64,000 bases of DNA from assembly GCA_029907255.1 (NCBI GenBank), contig JARYMF010000001.1, forward strand, positions 248,001-312,000, in the 5' to 3' direction. Of the stretch, positions 52,259 through 60,616 are shown in pieces; the stretch's first letter is position 1, and each line of letters begins with the position of its first letter. Made by a program: the position numbers and the translations under genes. This stretch comes from Armatimonadota bacterium (GTDB lineage: Bacteria > Armatimonadota > UBA5829 > DTJY01). The notes beneath the pieces were generated by a model. The model was not told where the DNA came from. It saw only the letters and a program-made list of their open reading frames with translations, and made no database searches.

Positions 52259-52302
52259 TTCTTCATTGATAATTTGGAGATACCAAAAGGAGAACAAAAA
52301 GT

Positions 52303-53286
52303 ATGACTTTTGAGGATCCTATAGAAAAGTGGTCATCTGGAGTTGCTACGGTTACCATAGGCGCCACAGCTTCAGAGGGTGGAACTCGCTGTAGAAAAAT
52401 AGACATTGGTGGTGCTACAACTCTTCCATTTTTAACGTTTGAGGGTATAACGCCAAATAAACCCGTAATTGCGATGGAAGTGCTTGATTGCATGCCTTCC
52501 GATTGGCCCGAAACTTTGATCAAGCCGTTTGCTGACGTTATAGGTAAACCAGGTGAGTGGGCAGCGAAGTGCGTAAGCCAATATGGCGCTGAGATGATAT
52601 GCCTCAAGCTTGAAGGCATTCATCCTGATTCAGAAGACAAGAGCCCAGATGAAGCGGTAAAGGTTGTTGAGGAAGTGTTAAAAGCGGTAGATGTTCCATT
52701 GGTGATTTGGGGTTGTGATGTTGATGAAAAAGACAACGTTGTTCTCCCTGCGTGCAGTCAGGCGGCGGCAGGTGAGAGATGCTTGATTGGCACAGCTAAG
52801 GAAGACAACTACAAGACACTTGTCGCGTCATGTATGGCAGATGGACATGCACTAATCGCGGAGTCTCCGCTTGACATTAATATCGCCAAACAGCTTAATG
52901 TGTTGATTTCCGAAATGGGCTTCCCCCTCAATCGAGTTGTAATGTATCCAACTACGGGCGGGCTTGGCTATGGCATCGAATATGCTTACTCAATCCAAGA
53001 ACGGGGACGGCTTGCGGCACTAATGGGTGATAAGATGATGTCACCTCCCGTCGTTTGCCAGATAGGGCAGGAAGCGTGGAATGCAAAAGAGGCAAAGGCA
53101 ACCACTGAGGAGGCACCTCATTGGGGACCAGCCGAAGATAGAGGCATAATGTGGGAAGCTATGACAGCTGTTATGCTGTTGCAGGCTGGTAGTGACCTGC
53201 TTATCATGCGCCATCCAAAAGCTGTAGCGATGGTCAAGCAGATTATTGATATGCTTATGGGTAAACAACAAGCTACTGAAAAATAA
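52303..53286 (+). CDS. acsD: Corrinoid iron-sulfur protein small subunit
   Basis: A 327-residue TIM-barrel protein of the CFeSP delta family. Visible family blocks are KIDIGGATTLPFLTFEG, PVIAMEVLDCMPSDWPETL, CLKLEGIHPDSEDKSPDEA and VVMYPTTGGLGYGIEYAYS. It pairs with AcsC and cradles the corrinoid; it has no iron-sulfur cysteines of its own. AAAGGAG precedes the ATG. It is placed after cooC and before acsE, so both CFeSP subunits are in the same transcript although not adjacent. Confidence 0.94.
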   Translation: MTFEDPIEKWSSGVATVTIGATASEGGTRCRKIDIGGATTLPFLTFEGITPNKPVIAMEVLDCMPSDWPETLIKPFADVIGKPGEWAAKCVSQYGAEMICLKLEGIHPDSEDKSPDEAVKVVEEVLKAVDVPLVIWGCDVDEKDNVVLPACSQAAAGERCLIGTAKEDNYKTLVASCMADGHALIAESPLDINIAKQLNVLISEMGFPLNRVVMYPTTGGLGYGIEYAYSIQERGRLAALMGDKMMSPPVVCQIGQEAWNAKEAKATTEEAPHWGPAEDRGIMWEAMTAVMLLQAGSDLLIMRHPKAVAMVKQIIDMLMGKQQATEK

Positions 53287-53309
53287 TTTATTGAAAGGAG
53301 ATTTTTCAC

Positions 53310-54098
53310 GTGATTATAATCGGCGAGCGCATCAATGGAATGTTTAAGGCTGTAAATGCGGCAATTCAAGAAAGAGATAAAGCTACAATCCAGGATCTTG
53401 CATTAAAGCAGGTGGCAGAAGGGGCAGACATGCTTGACATAAATGTGGGAACGGCCACGGAGGACCCAGTTGGAACCATGCGGTGGCTTGTTCAGACGGT
53501 TCGTGAAGTAACTGAAGTTCCTCTTTCGATTGACAGTCCCAATCTAGCAACAGTAAAAGCTGGATTGGAGGCTTGCTCAGGGCCAAAAATGATTAACTCG
53601 ACTACGGGCCAGGATGAGGTGCTCAATAATTTCCTTAGCCTCGCCAAAGAGTACGATGCATCCATTGTGGCTTTGTGCATGGATGAGAAGGGTGTGCCGG
53701 TTGACGTTGACGGGCGCGTGGAAATTGCCATGCGCGTGATAGCAAAGGCTATGGAGTTTGACGTTCCTATTGATAAGCTTTACATAGATCCTATTGTTCT
53801 ACCTGTAAAGGCCGACCAGACAGGTCCTGGGAAGGTGCTTGAGTCTATCAAGCAGTTCACAATGCTTTCGGAGCCAGCGCCGCACATTGTTATTGGATTA
53901 AGTAACCTTTCCCAAGGTGCTGTTGAGCGGAAGTTGATTAATCGAGTATTTTTAGCAATGGCTATTGGAATGGGGCTCGACACAGCAATTTTGGATCCCC
54001 TAGACACTGAACTAATGGATACTCTAATTACCGCAGAGATGTTAATGAATCGAACAATATACAGCGATTCCTTCCTAAAAGCGTATCGGCAGAGGTAA
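53310..54098 (+). CDS. acsE: Methyltetrahydrofolate:corrinoid iron-sulfur protein methyltransferase
   Basis: A 262-residue MeTr that moves the methyl group from 5-methyl-THF (the product of MetF/MetV) to the CFeSP. The pterin-binding barrel has GERINGMFKAVNAA, MLDINVGTATEDP, SIDSPNLATVKAG and GLSNLSQGAVERK with the conserved Asn, and DTAILDPLD near the end. The length equals that of the Moorella protein. It starts at GTG with AAAGGAG. It links the two branches of the pathway and is 3 bases ahead of the DUF3786 gene. Confidence 0.94.
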   Translation: MIIIGERINGMFKAVNAAIQERDKATIQDLALKQVAEGADMLDINVGTATEDPVGTMRWLVQTVREVTEVPLSIDSPNLATVKAGLEACSGPKMINSTTGQDEVLNNFLSLAKEYDASIVALCMDEKGVPVDVDGRVEIAMRVIAKAMEFDVPIDKLYIDPIVLPVKADQTGPGKVLESIKQFTMLSEPAPHIVIGLSNLSQGAVERKLINRVFLAMAIGMGLDTAILDPLDTELMDTLITAEMLMNRTIYSDSFLKAYRQR

Positions 54099-54101
54099 AG
54101 G

Positions 54102-54725
54102 ATGTTGCCTCCTGGTCAAAAACCATACGACTTGGCATTGCAGATAGGACTGGATGCGTTAGTCGAAAGCCCACCGTCAAAGGCAACACTTGAGGCACTT
54201 GGCGCGCGTAGAAAAGATAACGTAATCTTTGTCCCGGCGCTGAATAGGGTATTGCTTGTTGATTTACTGCGCCGAGATGTATTTGTAGAGGGCAATGGGA
54301 AGGCAAAACGCAAATGGGCTGTCCTGTGTGTTCATTACCTTGCCTCAAAGGATGTATCTGTCGACTCAAGGGAAATGACATTCAATAGATTTTTAGATGC
54401 TCAAAGCTATGGGATTGTTTACCAAAAGCGAATTATTGGGCGTTTTTTAGCGACTTCGGGAAGAACGGCTGAACAGTTTATCAAGTTGAGCGAGGAGCTA
54501 GGTGGGGAGCGCCTTCCTGAGCCAGGGGTTCGTTATAGATTTTTTATTTTACCCCGTGTGCCGGTTATCCTAGTTAGATATGAGGGCGATGAGGAAATTG
54601 GCCCAGGTGCAAATGTTATTTACCAAGCAGATGTCGAGCATCTTTTGCCAGCTGAAGATAGGGTAGTAAGTGCAGAACTCTTATTAGATGCACTTTCGGG
54701 TGTAGATATGATGGAGCCAAGCTAA
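54102..54725 (+). CDS. DUF3786 protein of the Wood-Ljungdahl operon
   Basis: A 207-residue soluble protein that I assign to DUF3786 from its C-terminal pattern: FILPRVPVILVRYEGDEEIG followed by ANVIYQADVEHLLPAEDRVV. The N-terminus starts LPPGQKPYDLALQ and shows ALGARRKDNVIFVPALN. There are no cysteine clusters, membrane segments or nucleotide-binding motifs. It begins 3 bases after acsE and ends the operon, so its product is made together with the CFeSP and MeTr. Such proteins are found in many anaerobes near corrinoid or CODH/ACS genes, but their job is not established. A role in corrinoid or CFeSP handling is only an inference. Confidence 0.75.
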   Translation: MLPPGQKPYDLALQIGLDALVESPPSKATLEALGARRKDNVIFVPALNRVLLVDLLRRDVFVEGNGKAKRKWAVLCVHYLASKDVSVDSREMTFNRFLDAQSYGIVYQKRIIGRFLATSGRTAEQFIKLSEELGGERLPEPGVRYRFFILPRVPVILVRYEGDEEIGPGANVIYQADVEHLLPAEDRVVSAELLLDALSGVDMMEPS

Positions 54726-54839
54726 AATAACCTTCATGGAACAAAAGTGCCGACACAGCTCAGTCCAAAATGTTGTTATGTTTCTTTGTGGCGTCGCTAT
54801 AGATATTACACAATTGTCTGAATGAAAGCTGTTAAGTTT

Positions 54840-55634
54840 TTATAGGATTCCGAGATTTGCTCTTGCTCCTGTGCATGGTCGGCATGTGGGATTTGTACAG
54901 AGCAAAATATCTGGCTTTTCTGAGATCATCTCTTGCACACGTTTTACCACATCTCTCCCAAACATCAGCTTAATGCGGGACGGGCCTATACGATAATCGC
55001 GTATTTCTCCATACCGTCTAAGCATATATTCCACCGCATCAAAGGCATTACTGCATGACGTTGAGGTATCAATTTGGTGTTCGTATATCGAACCGTCTGG
55101 CATAAGTACTTTGGCATAGGGTAGGTTTTCAGTCCAACCCACCTTTGGGACACCGGCGTATTCCTCACCTAGGTGAACTGTTGTATTGCTTGTGTTTGAA
55201 ACGCCAAGAAGTAGCACCTTCCCACCCATTTTGGCAAGCCGATCTATTGGGCTGCCTATTCCAACAGCACGGTAAGATAAATGATCTTTGGTTAATTCAA
55301 CTGCATCGGGTCCAATTACTGCAACAGAATGAGTTGGGTGAAGACTCCGAATAGCGTTTGGCCTTTTTCGTCCTAACTCGGGAATTATGCCGGTCAAACA
55401 CGGAGTCTCCGCTGGGTTGAAATATGGTTGAGCAATGTTTCCGGTATAGTTGAACGTAGGAAGCATCAGATTTCCACCGGGACTTATAGCTTCAATCAAC
55501 GCATCAATAACAGTTTCCGGTCCTCCTTCAACAGGACCTAAGCTTCGAAACGAGCTGTGTACAATCAGACTATCGCCTGGTGATAGTCCAGCTTCCCTGA
55601 GAGATTCGACGATTTCTTTCTTTGTTAGAGCCAT
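54840..55634 (-). CDS. AAC(3)-family N-acetyltransferase-like protein
   Basis: A 264-residue protein of the aminoglycoside 3-N-acetyltransferase fold (PF02522). Family motifs are DSLIVHSSFRSLGPVEGG, LMLPTFNYTG, RSLHPTHSVAVIGPDA and TVHLGEEYAG. The C-terminus has a small cysteine group, CTNPTCRPCTGAR, not part of the family core. Chromosomal homologues in non-producers usually act on other amines or have unknown targets, so resistance should not be assumed. It converges on the DUF3786 gene and has a good promoter of its own. It lies between the two anaerobic energy loci but shows no link to either. Confidence 0.82.
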   Translation of the reverse strand: MALTKKEIVESLREAGLSPGDSLIVHSSFRSLGPVEGGPETVIDALIEAISPGGNLMLPTFNYTGNIAQPYFNPAETPCLTGIIPELGRKRPNAIRSLHPTHSVAVIGPDAVELTKDHLSYRAVGIGSPIDRLAKMGGKVLLLGVSNTSNTTVHLGEEYAGVPKVGWTENLPYAKVLMPDGSIYEHQIDTSTSCSNAFDAVEYMLRRYGEIRDYRIGPSRIKLMFGRDVVKRVQEMISEKPDILLCTNPTCRPCTGARANLGIL

Positions 55635-56211
55635 GGGATCTCCGCATCCTAATTTGTTTAAATGCTGTATTCATAATTTTAATACTCAAGGTGTTTTCTG
55701 GCAAGCCAAAATCCTGCAAATATATATCCGAAATTAAGTGCCATCGCGTGCTGAGAAATTGCCAATATGGTATGTAAGTTAACATTCTATAATCGCTTAA
55801 TATTAACATAACAAAGGTTAACAATGATTGCGCCGTGAATTAGGTGATTTGAATTAGTGTTTGATTTATAATGCTTTGTTTTCCTTGAAACTGTTGCTTT
55901 TTAAAGCCTTCCTTACGTCTTGTTTAAAAATAATTGAAAAGTTCAAGAAAAGTTAAGGCAAAATTAACAGCCATTTAACCACTATTTAGCCTGCTCTTAA
56001 ACTGCTTTCATTAGACTATGCCTGGTAACGTTTCTAGGTGAAGTGAATTATTGACTGAATAGCACATTTTGCTCTAGAAGAGCGTAGGAATTTCGCCAAC
56101 TAAGAGGTATTTTTGGTTCTTGGAAATATTTAAGCAATCTTAATGTTATGTTAAGTGTTTTCTTGAGAACGGTGTTTGGGTTGCAGAAATGAGGATTAAG
56201 GAGGTCGCCTC
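55635..56211. other. Long AT-rich region before the hydrogenase operon, with TTAAC repeats
   Basis: These 577 bases between divergent genes hold no gene. TTAAC occurs five times on the + strand (55779, 55803, 55818, 55964, 55975); the first and third are full GTTAAC palindromes 39 bases apart. Perfect TATAAT boxes lie at 55788 and 55867, without clear -35 boxes at normal spacing. AAGGAGG stands just before the ATG at 56212. Confidence 0.45.
55676..55704 (-). promoter_or_regulatory. Sigma70-type promoter of the AAC(3)-like gene
   Basis: On the minus strand TTGCCA (55704-55699), a 17-base spacer and TAAAAT (55681-55676), both 5 of 6, end 42 bases before the ATG at 55634. Confidence 0.65.
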
Positions 56212-58164
56212 ATGAGCTATGTTCTCACAACATGCGGGTTTTGCAGTTGCGGCTGTGCGATGTATGTGCAACAAGAAAATGGAAAAGTTACCGGACTTTT
56301 TCCTAGCGAGAATCACCCTGTTAGCAATGGCAGGCTTTGCATAAAAGGGTGGAATGCAACTCCCGCAATCCTAGGGGCTGATCGCCTAAGAAAACCCTTG
56401 GTTCGCCGCGGTGAACATCTTGAGGCTACTTCATGGGACGATGCTATTAATTACGCCGCTTCAGCGTTAAAGAAAATTATCTTTGAGTCCGGACCTAAAA
56501 GCATTGGGATTATAGGCTCAGCGAAGACCACAAATGAGGAATGCTATTCGCTGGTTAAGTTTGCCCGAAGTGTAATAGGAACCCCTAATATTGATGGTGC
56601 ATGTCGTTTTTATGATGCCTCCTTAATACCAGCACTCCTTGAAACGACTGGAACGCCTGGTTCACAAGTAGAGTTAAGTGCCATTCCAAAGGCTGGCTCC
56701 ATTCTAATCGTCGGGTCAAACGTTATGGAACAACTTGCACATGTCGGTTCGCGGATTGAGGATGCAGCCGACAACGGGTGCAAGGTAGTGGCAATAGACC
56801 CAAGGGAAACCAGACTTGCCCCACACACTAGTTTATGGCTCCATCCAAAGCCAGGGTCTGATCTTGCTTGGATTAGAGCATTTTTAAAGATTATTATTGC
56901 CGAAAGGCTTTATACGAAGAATGCTCCAGAGATGCCGGGCTTTGAAGAGCTCCGTGCTTCTCTTGAAGGCATAGAAATAAGCCAGCTTAAATATTCGTGC
57001 TGGCTTGAGCCGGCAGAGGTACACAAGGCCGTTGAACTTATCGCAAGCAATCCTCCCACTATCGTAATGTTTGGACTTGGTGCATTACAGCAACCTCACT
57101 CTACGGAAATTGTGAAAGGGCTTGCAAATATAGCCATACTCTTGGGAGGGTCAGTTATGACTCTCCGAGGCCAAAACAACGCCCAAGGGGCATGTGATGT
57201 TGGCTTAACGAATGATTTACTTCCGGGCTATCTGAAGCTAGCTGATCCTGTTGCAAGAAAAGTATGGGAACTAGTGTGGAATTGCCAGCTACCTGCAGAA
57301 CCTGGGATGACGGCCGTGGAGATGCTAAAAGCGTGCGAGTCAGGTACACTGAAGGCATTGTTGATCTTTGGCGAAAACGTTGCACTCTCGGCGCCGAACA
57401 CGCAGGCGACACTCTCAGCGTTAGATAAGGTAGGGTTTCTTGCTGTTTCCGATCTTTACTTAACAGAAACGGCGAAAATTGCTGATGTGGTATTCCCTGC
57501 ATGCTCGTTCTTGGAGAAAGATGGCACGTTTACAAACATTGAGCGCCGCCTCCAACGTGTTCGTAAGGTTCTTGAGCCAATAGGAGAATCAAAGTCTGAC
57601 CTTGAAATAATCGCCATGTTGGGTGCCGCGTTTGGTGCAAAAATGTCAGCGGACCCAGAGAAAGTAATGACCGAAATTTCTTCATCTGCTCCTATCTACA
57701 AAGGGCAATCATTCCGCCAGCTAGATGAAGAATGGGGACAGCCGTGGGTTCCTGTGGGAAGCGAAGCAAAGTTGGCGCCAATAGAAGCTGTTACTAAGGA
57801 TTCGGAGGGAGAATATCCATTCTATTTAATTGCCAGCCGAATCAACTTCCATCAGCAGACCGGCACAATGACAGCAAAGAGTAGTGTTCTGGCGCGTGAA
57901 TACCCTGAGACATTTGCCGAAATGAACGAGGCTGATGCAGAACGGCTTGGAATCAGACCTGGAAGTTCGATTAGAATCATTTCCGAAACGAACAGCCTAA
58001 CAAGGGTATTGTCGGTAAGTGAATCGGTGCCCAAGGGTTGTGTCCATGTGCCTCACTTTTTTGGAGGCAATTCGCCGAATGCGTTGGCTTCTTATGAAAC
58101 CGATCCAGTTTCGGGCGTTCCGATATACAAAGCTTATGCCGTGAAGATTGAGGCGGTGAGATGA
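56212..58164 (+). CDS. Formate-dehydrogenase-like molybdopterin subunit lacking catalytic Cys/Sec and His
   Basis: A 650-residue molybdopterin oxidoreductase. The N-terminal [4Fe-4S] ligands are C8, C11, C15 and C43, with Lys45 in LCIKGW. Formate-dehydrogenase landmarks follow: LRGQNNAQGACDVG (near 319), FLEKDGTFTNIERRLQRV and HQQTGTMTAKS near the C-terminus. At the molybdenum ligand, expected as NIDHCARxCH, the protein reads NIDGACRFYDAS: Tyr134 replaces Cys/Sec and Asp135 replaces His. The DNA (TTT TAT GAT) is unambiguous. It cannot use the standard formate dehydrogenase mechanism, and may bind a different metal form, oxidise another substrate or only carry electrons. It overlaps the next gene by 4 bases (ATGA), so they are translated together. 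Confidence 0.85.
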   Translation: MSYVLTTCGFCSCGCAMYVQQENGKVTGLFPSENHPVSNGRLCIKGWNATPAILGADRLRKPLVRRGEHLEATSWDDAINYAASALKKIIFESGPKSIGIIGSAKTTNEECYSLVKFARSVIGTPNIDGACRFYDASLIPALLETTGTPGSQVELSAIPKAGSILIVGSNVMEQLAHVGSRIEDAADNGCKVVAIDPRETRLAPHTSLWLHPKPGSDLAWIRAFLKIIIAERLYTKNAPEMPGFEELRASLEGIEISQLKYSCWLEPAEVHKAVELIASNPPTIVMFGLGALQQPHSTEIVKGLANIAILLGGSVMTLRGQNNAQGACDVGLTNDLLPGYLKLADPVARKVWELVWNCQLPAEPGMTAVEMLKACESGTLKALLIFGENVALSAPNTQATLSALDKVGFLAVSDLYLTETAKIADVVFPACSFLEKDGTFTNIERRLQRVRKVLEPIGESKSDLEIIAMLGAAFGAKMSADPEKVMTEISSSAPIYKGQSFRQLDEEWGQPWVPVGSEAKLAPIEAVTKDSEGEYPFYLIASRINFHQQTGTMTAKSSVLAREYPETFAEMNEADAERLGIRPGSSIRIISETNSLTRVLSVSESVPKGCVHVPHFFGGNSPNALASYETDPVSGVPIYKAYAVKIEAVR

Positions 58165-59240
58165 AAAAGGATTACTCGATTTTAAAAAAATCTGACGTGC
58201 CAGCTTTTTTTGCAAGCTTGGCTAATGAAATGCAGCTCATTGGTCCCAAGCAGTTATTTTCAGGTGATGTAACTTTCGACGTCATCCAATCACATAAGGA
58301 CATTTATTGGGACTATGGCCATGTAGTTTATCCTCCAAAGCGCTTTTTACTGCCACACTTTGAGGACATGTTCCGCTATACTTGTGACCAGGAGATTAAA
58401 ATTGAGCCTACATGTAATCCACAGCCCCAGGCAATCGTAGGAATCAGGTCATGCGATGTAGCCGCAATTAGGTTTCAAGAGAACTTTTTTTCCTATCCGA
58501 TAGTGGACCCATACTATAAGGAACATCTGAATAACACAGTCCTCTTCAATCTTGTGTGCAATACGCCGCCTAAAAAGGAATGCTTCTGTATATGTTGTGA
58601 TTCCGGTCCATGGCTCGAATCAGGTTTTGATGTCCAATTGACTGACCTTGGTGATCGTTTTCTTTATGAGGTAGGATCCGACAAAGGAGAAAAGGCAACG
58701 GAGCCAAGGGCATATATGCTTTTGCCGGCAACGCCCGCTGATATCGAAGCACGGCGTCAAATTGAACTTCAAGCCGACTCTCGCTTCCAAACAGTGTCTT
58801 ATGTTGCAAAGGCAATAAACTTCATTTCTGCTGATGAGGTGCCGGCAAAAATCTGGGAGGATTTGGGTTCAACTTGTTTTAGGTGTGGTGCTTGTACGAA
58901 CCTTTGTCCCGTGTGTACTTGCTTTACAGTGGATGACCGCGAAGAATCCGACGGGACCTTTACTAGGTGTCGGTCTTGGGATTCCTGCCAGTACGCTGGT
59001 TTTACTAGAGAAGCAAGTGGACACAATCCCAGGCCAACATTTGGAAGTCGAGTGGCTCGAAGGTTTTACCATAAGACGTCATACCAATATATAATTCGCG
59101 ATGGACGGCATGGTTGTGTTGGTTGCGGCCGTTGTATAACCGCATGCTTGACGAAGCTTGGATTGCCGGATGTAGTGAAGCGCATCAGGCGAGAAATGCA
59201 TGAATTCTTGCCGCCCAAAGAAAAGGCTGCCGAGGTGTAA
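58161..59240 (+). CDS. HydB/AsrA-like iron-sulfur electron-transfer subunit
   Basis: A 359-residue protein of the sulfhydrogenase beta/anaerobic sulfite reductase A family, matching the usual length of HydB. The N-terminal part has PQAIVGIRSCDVAAIRF and a cysteine group in KECFCICCDSGP. Two [4Fe-4S] motifs lie near the C-terminus: CFRCGACTNLCPVCTCF and CVGCGRCITACL. It should pass electrons between the flavoprotein encoded next and other subunits of the complex. The ATG overlaps the stop of the molybdopterin gene and the following gene starts 2 bases after its stop. HydB and AsrA cannot be separated by motif, but the hydrogenase context favours HydB. Confidence 0.85.
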   Translation: MKKDYSILKKSDVPAFFASLANEMQLIGPKQLFSGDVTFDVIQSHKDIYWDYGHVVYPPKRFLLPHFEDMFRYTCDQEIKIEPTCNPQPQAIVGIRSCDVAAIRFQENFFSYPIVDPYYKEHLNNTVLFNLVCNTPPKKECFCICCDSGPWLESGFDVQLTDLGDRFLYEVGSDKGEKATEPRAYMLLPATPADIEARRQIELQADSRFQTVSYVAKAINFISADEVPAKIWEDLGSTCFRCGACTNLCPVCTCFTVDDREESDGTFTRCRSWDSCQYAGFTREASGHNPRPTFGSRVARRFYHKTSYQYIIRDGRHGCVGCGRCITACLTKLGLPDVVKRIRREMHEFLPPKEKAAEV

Positions 59241-59242
59241 AA

Positions 59243-60127
59243 ATGGTTCTAACTCCAGCAAGGCCTAGGAGAATGTGGGGCGTAACAGATCAACCAAGCG
59301 CCAATCTATATGTGCCAATGATTGCAATAGTACAAGAAATCATTGATGAGACGCCCGACACAAAAACTTTTCGCCTAGCTTTTGAAGATAAAGAATATGC
59401 CAAATCTTTTGAGTGGGAGCCAGGCCAATTTGTCGAAGTAACTGTTTTTGGTGCAGGCGAAGCCCCAATTGGATTTGCTTCCGACCCTAACGAGAGGTCA
59501 TTTTTCGAAATTACAGTGGTCGAGCGCGGAAAAGTCACTAGGGCAATGCATGCTCTTAAGAAAGGCGACAAAGTTGGAATTCGTGGGCCATTTGGCAATT
59601 GCTGGCCACTTGAGGATATGAAAGGAAAGAATGTCCTGATTGTTAGTGGTGGCTGTGGTCTTGCACCACTTCGACCTGCAATTTTGCAAATACTAGCTAA
59701 TAGGAAAGAATACGGCAATTTCTTGTTGCTATACGGCGCTCGGACCCCGGCAGATAGAAATTATAAATATGACCTGGATGCATGGGCGAAAAGGGATGAT
59801 ATGCAAGTCCTTGAGACGGTGGACGTAGGAGATGAAAGCTGGAAGGGCAATGTGGGCGTTGTTACAACCCTTTTTGATAAAGTGAAAGTTGATGGCGAAA
59901 ATACCGTTGCCTTGACCTGCGGCCCACCTATAATGATTAAGTTTGTGACTTTAGAGCTTCTAAAAATGGGATTCTCGGCAGACAGAATTGTTACCAGTCA
60001 AGAGCGCTATATGAAGTGCGGAGTTGGGAAGTGCGGTCACTGTTGTATAAACCATGTTTATCTCTGCACCGAGGGCCCTGTTTTTACTTATGCTCAGATG
60101 AAAGAACTATTTGAGCTCAAATTATAA
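59243..60127 (+). CDS. HydG/AsrB-like FAD/NAD(P)-binding subunit
   Basis: A 294-residue ferredoxin-NADP reductase family protein, the gamma (diaphorase) subunit type of sulfhydrogenases. The FAD domain has WEPGQFVEVTVFGAGEAPIG, the NAD(P) domain has VLIVSGGCGLAPLRPAI and TCGPPIMIKFV. A C-terminal [2Fe-2S] site is seen in YMKCGVGKCGHC with a further Cys in VYLCTEGP. It should exchange electrons with NAD(P)H and hand them to the HydB-like subunit. With it the complex can couple pyridine nucleotides to the membrane hydrogenase. Whether NAD or NADP is used is not clear from the sequence. Confidence 0.88.
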   Translation: MVLTPARPRRMWGVTDQPSANLYVPMIAIVQEIIDETPDTKTFRLAFEDKEYAKSFEWEPGQFVEVTVFGAGEAPIGFASDPNERSFFEITVVERGKVTRAMHALKKGDKVGIRGPFGNCWPLEDMKGKNVLIVSGGCGLAPLRPAILQILANRKEYGNFLLLYGARTPADRNYKYDLDAWAKRDDMQVLETVDVGDESWKGNVGVVTTLFDKVKVDGENTVALTCGPPIMIKFVTLELLKMGFSADRIVTSQERYMKCGVGKCGHCCINHVYLCTEGPVFTYAQMKELFELKL

Positions 60128-60133
60128 GCAAAA

Positions 60134-60604
60134 ATGATTGAAGAGCTGGCGGCGGGATTATCTGGAAAAGCTGTTGTAGTAGGCGTTGGACAATTAGGTC
60201 ATGGTGATGACGGCGCAGGCATATTAGTTGCAAGAATGCTTGCTGAAAGCGGCATTGTGCAAGTTATAGAAAGTGGCAATGCGCCGGAACTCGATACGTG
60301 GCGTATCCGCGAGATGGCGCCTGATTATGTGCTATTTATTGACGCGGTTGATTTCAACGGTTCTCCTGGTGAGATTGCGCTTTTGCAATCTTCTGAGCTG
60401 AATGCTTCAGGATTAGATACTCATCGGGCGCCGTTGAAACTCACAATGGAATATTTAGAAAGTGAGCTGGGTTGTAAATGCCGTCTGCTCGCAATCCAAC
60501 CCCTTAGCGTTCGATATGGAGCACCAATGAGCGAAGATGTGAAACGCTCTGCAATTAATATTTTCAATATGCTTTCTCAGTGCATATTGGCATGCAAGTG
60601 CTGA
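60134..60604 (+). CDS. HycI-type hydrogenase maturation protease
   Basis: A 156-residue endopeptidase of family A31. The start reads VVGVGQLGHGDDGAGILVA, matching the G-x-G-N-x-x-x-x-DDG core with its metal-binding Asp, though the Asn of the GN pair is Gln here. ESGNAPELDTWRI and FIDAVDFNGSPGE carry the second acidic site. It cleaves the C-terminal extension from the [NiFe] large subunit after nickel insertion. The large-subunit gene starts 12 bases later and does have such an extension, so enzyme and substrate sit side by side. This supports assembly of an active [NiFe] centre. Confidence 0.87.
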   Translation: MIEELAAGLSGKAVVVGVGQLGHGDDGAGILVARMLAESGIVQVIESGNAPELDTWRIREMAPDYVLFIDAVDFNGSPGEIALLQSSELNASGLDTHRAPLKLTMEYLESELGCKCRLLAIQPLSVRYGAPMSEDVKRSAINIFNMLSQCILACKC

Positions 60605-60616
60605 CGGGAGAGAACG

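Noticed and set aside
54840-55634. Mobile aminoglycoside resistance gene
   Set aside because: No transposase, integron element or repeats flank it, and chromosomal PF02522 proteins often have other substrates.
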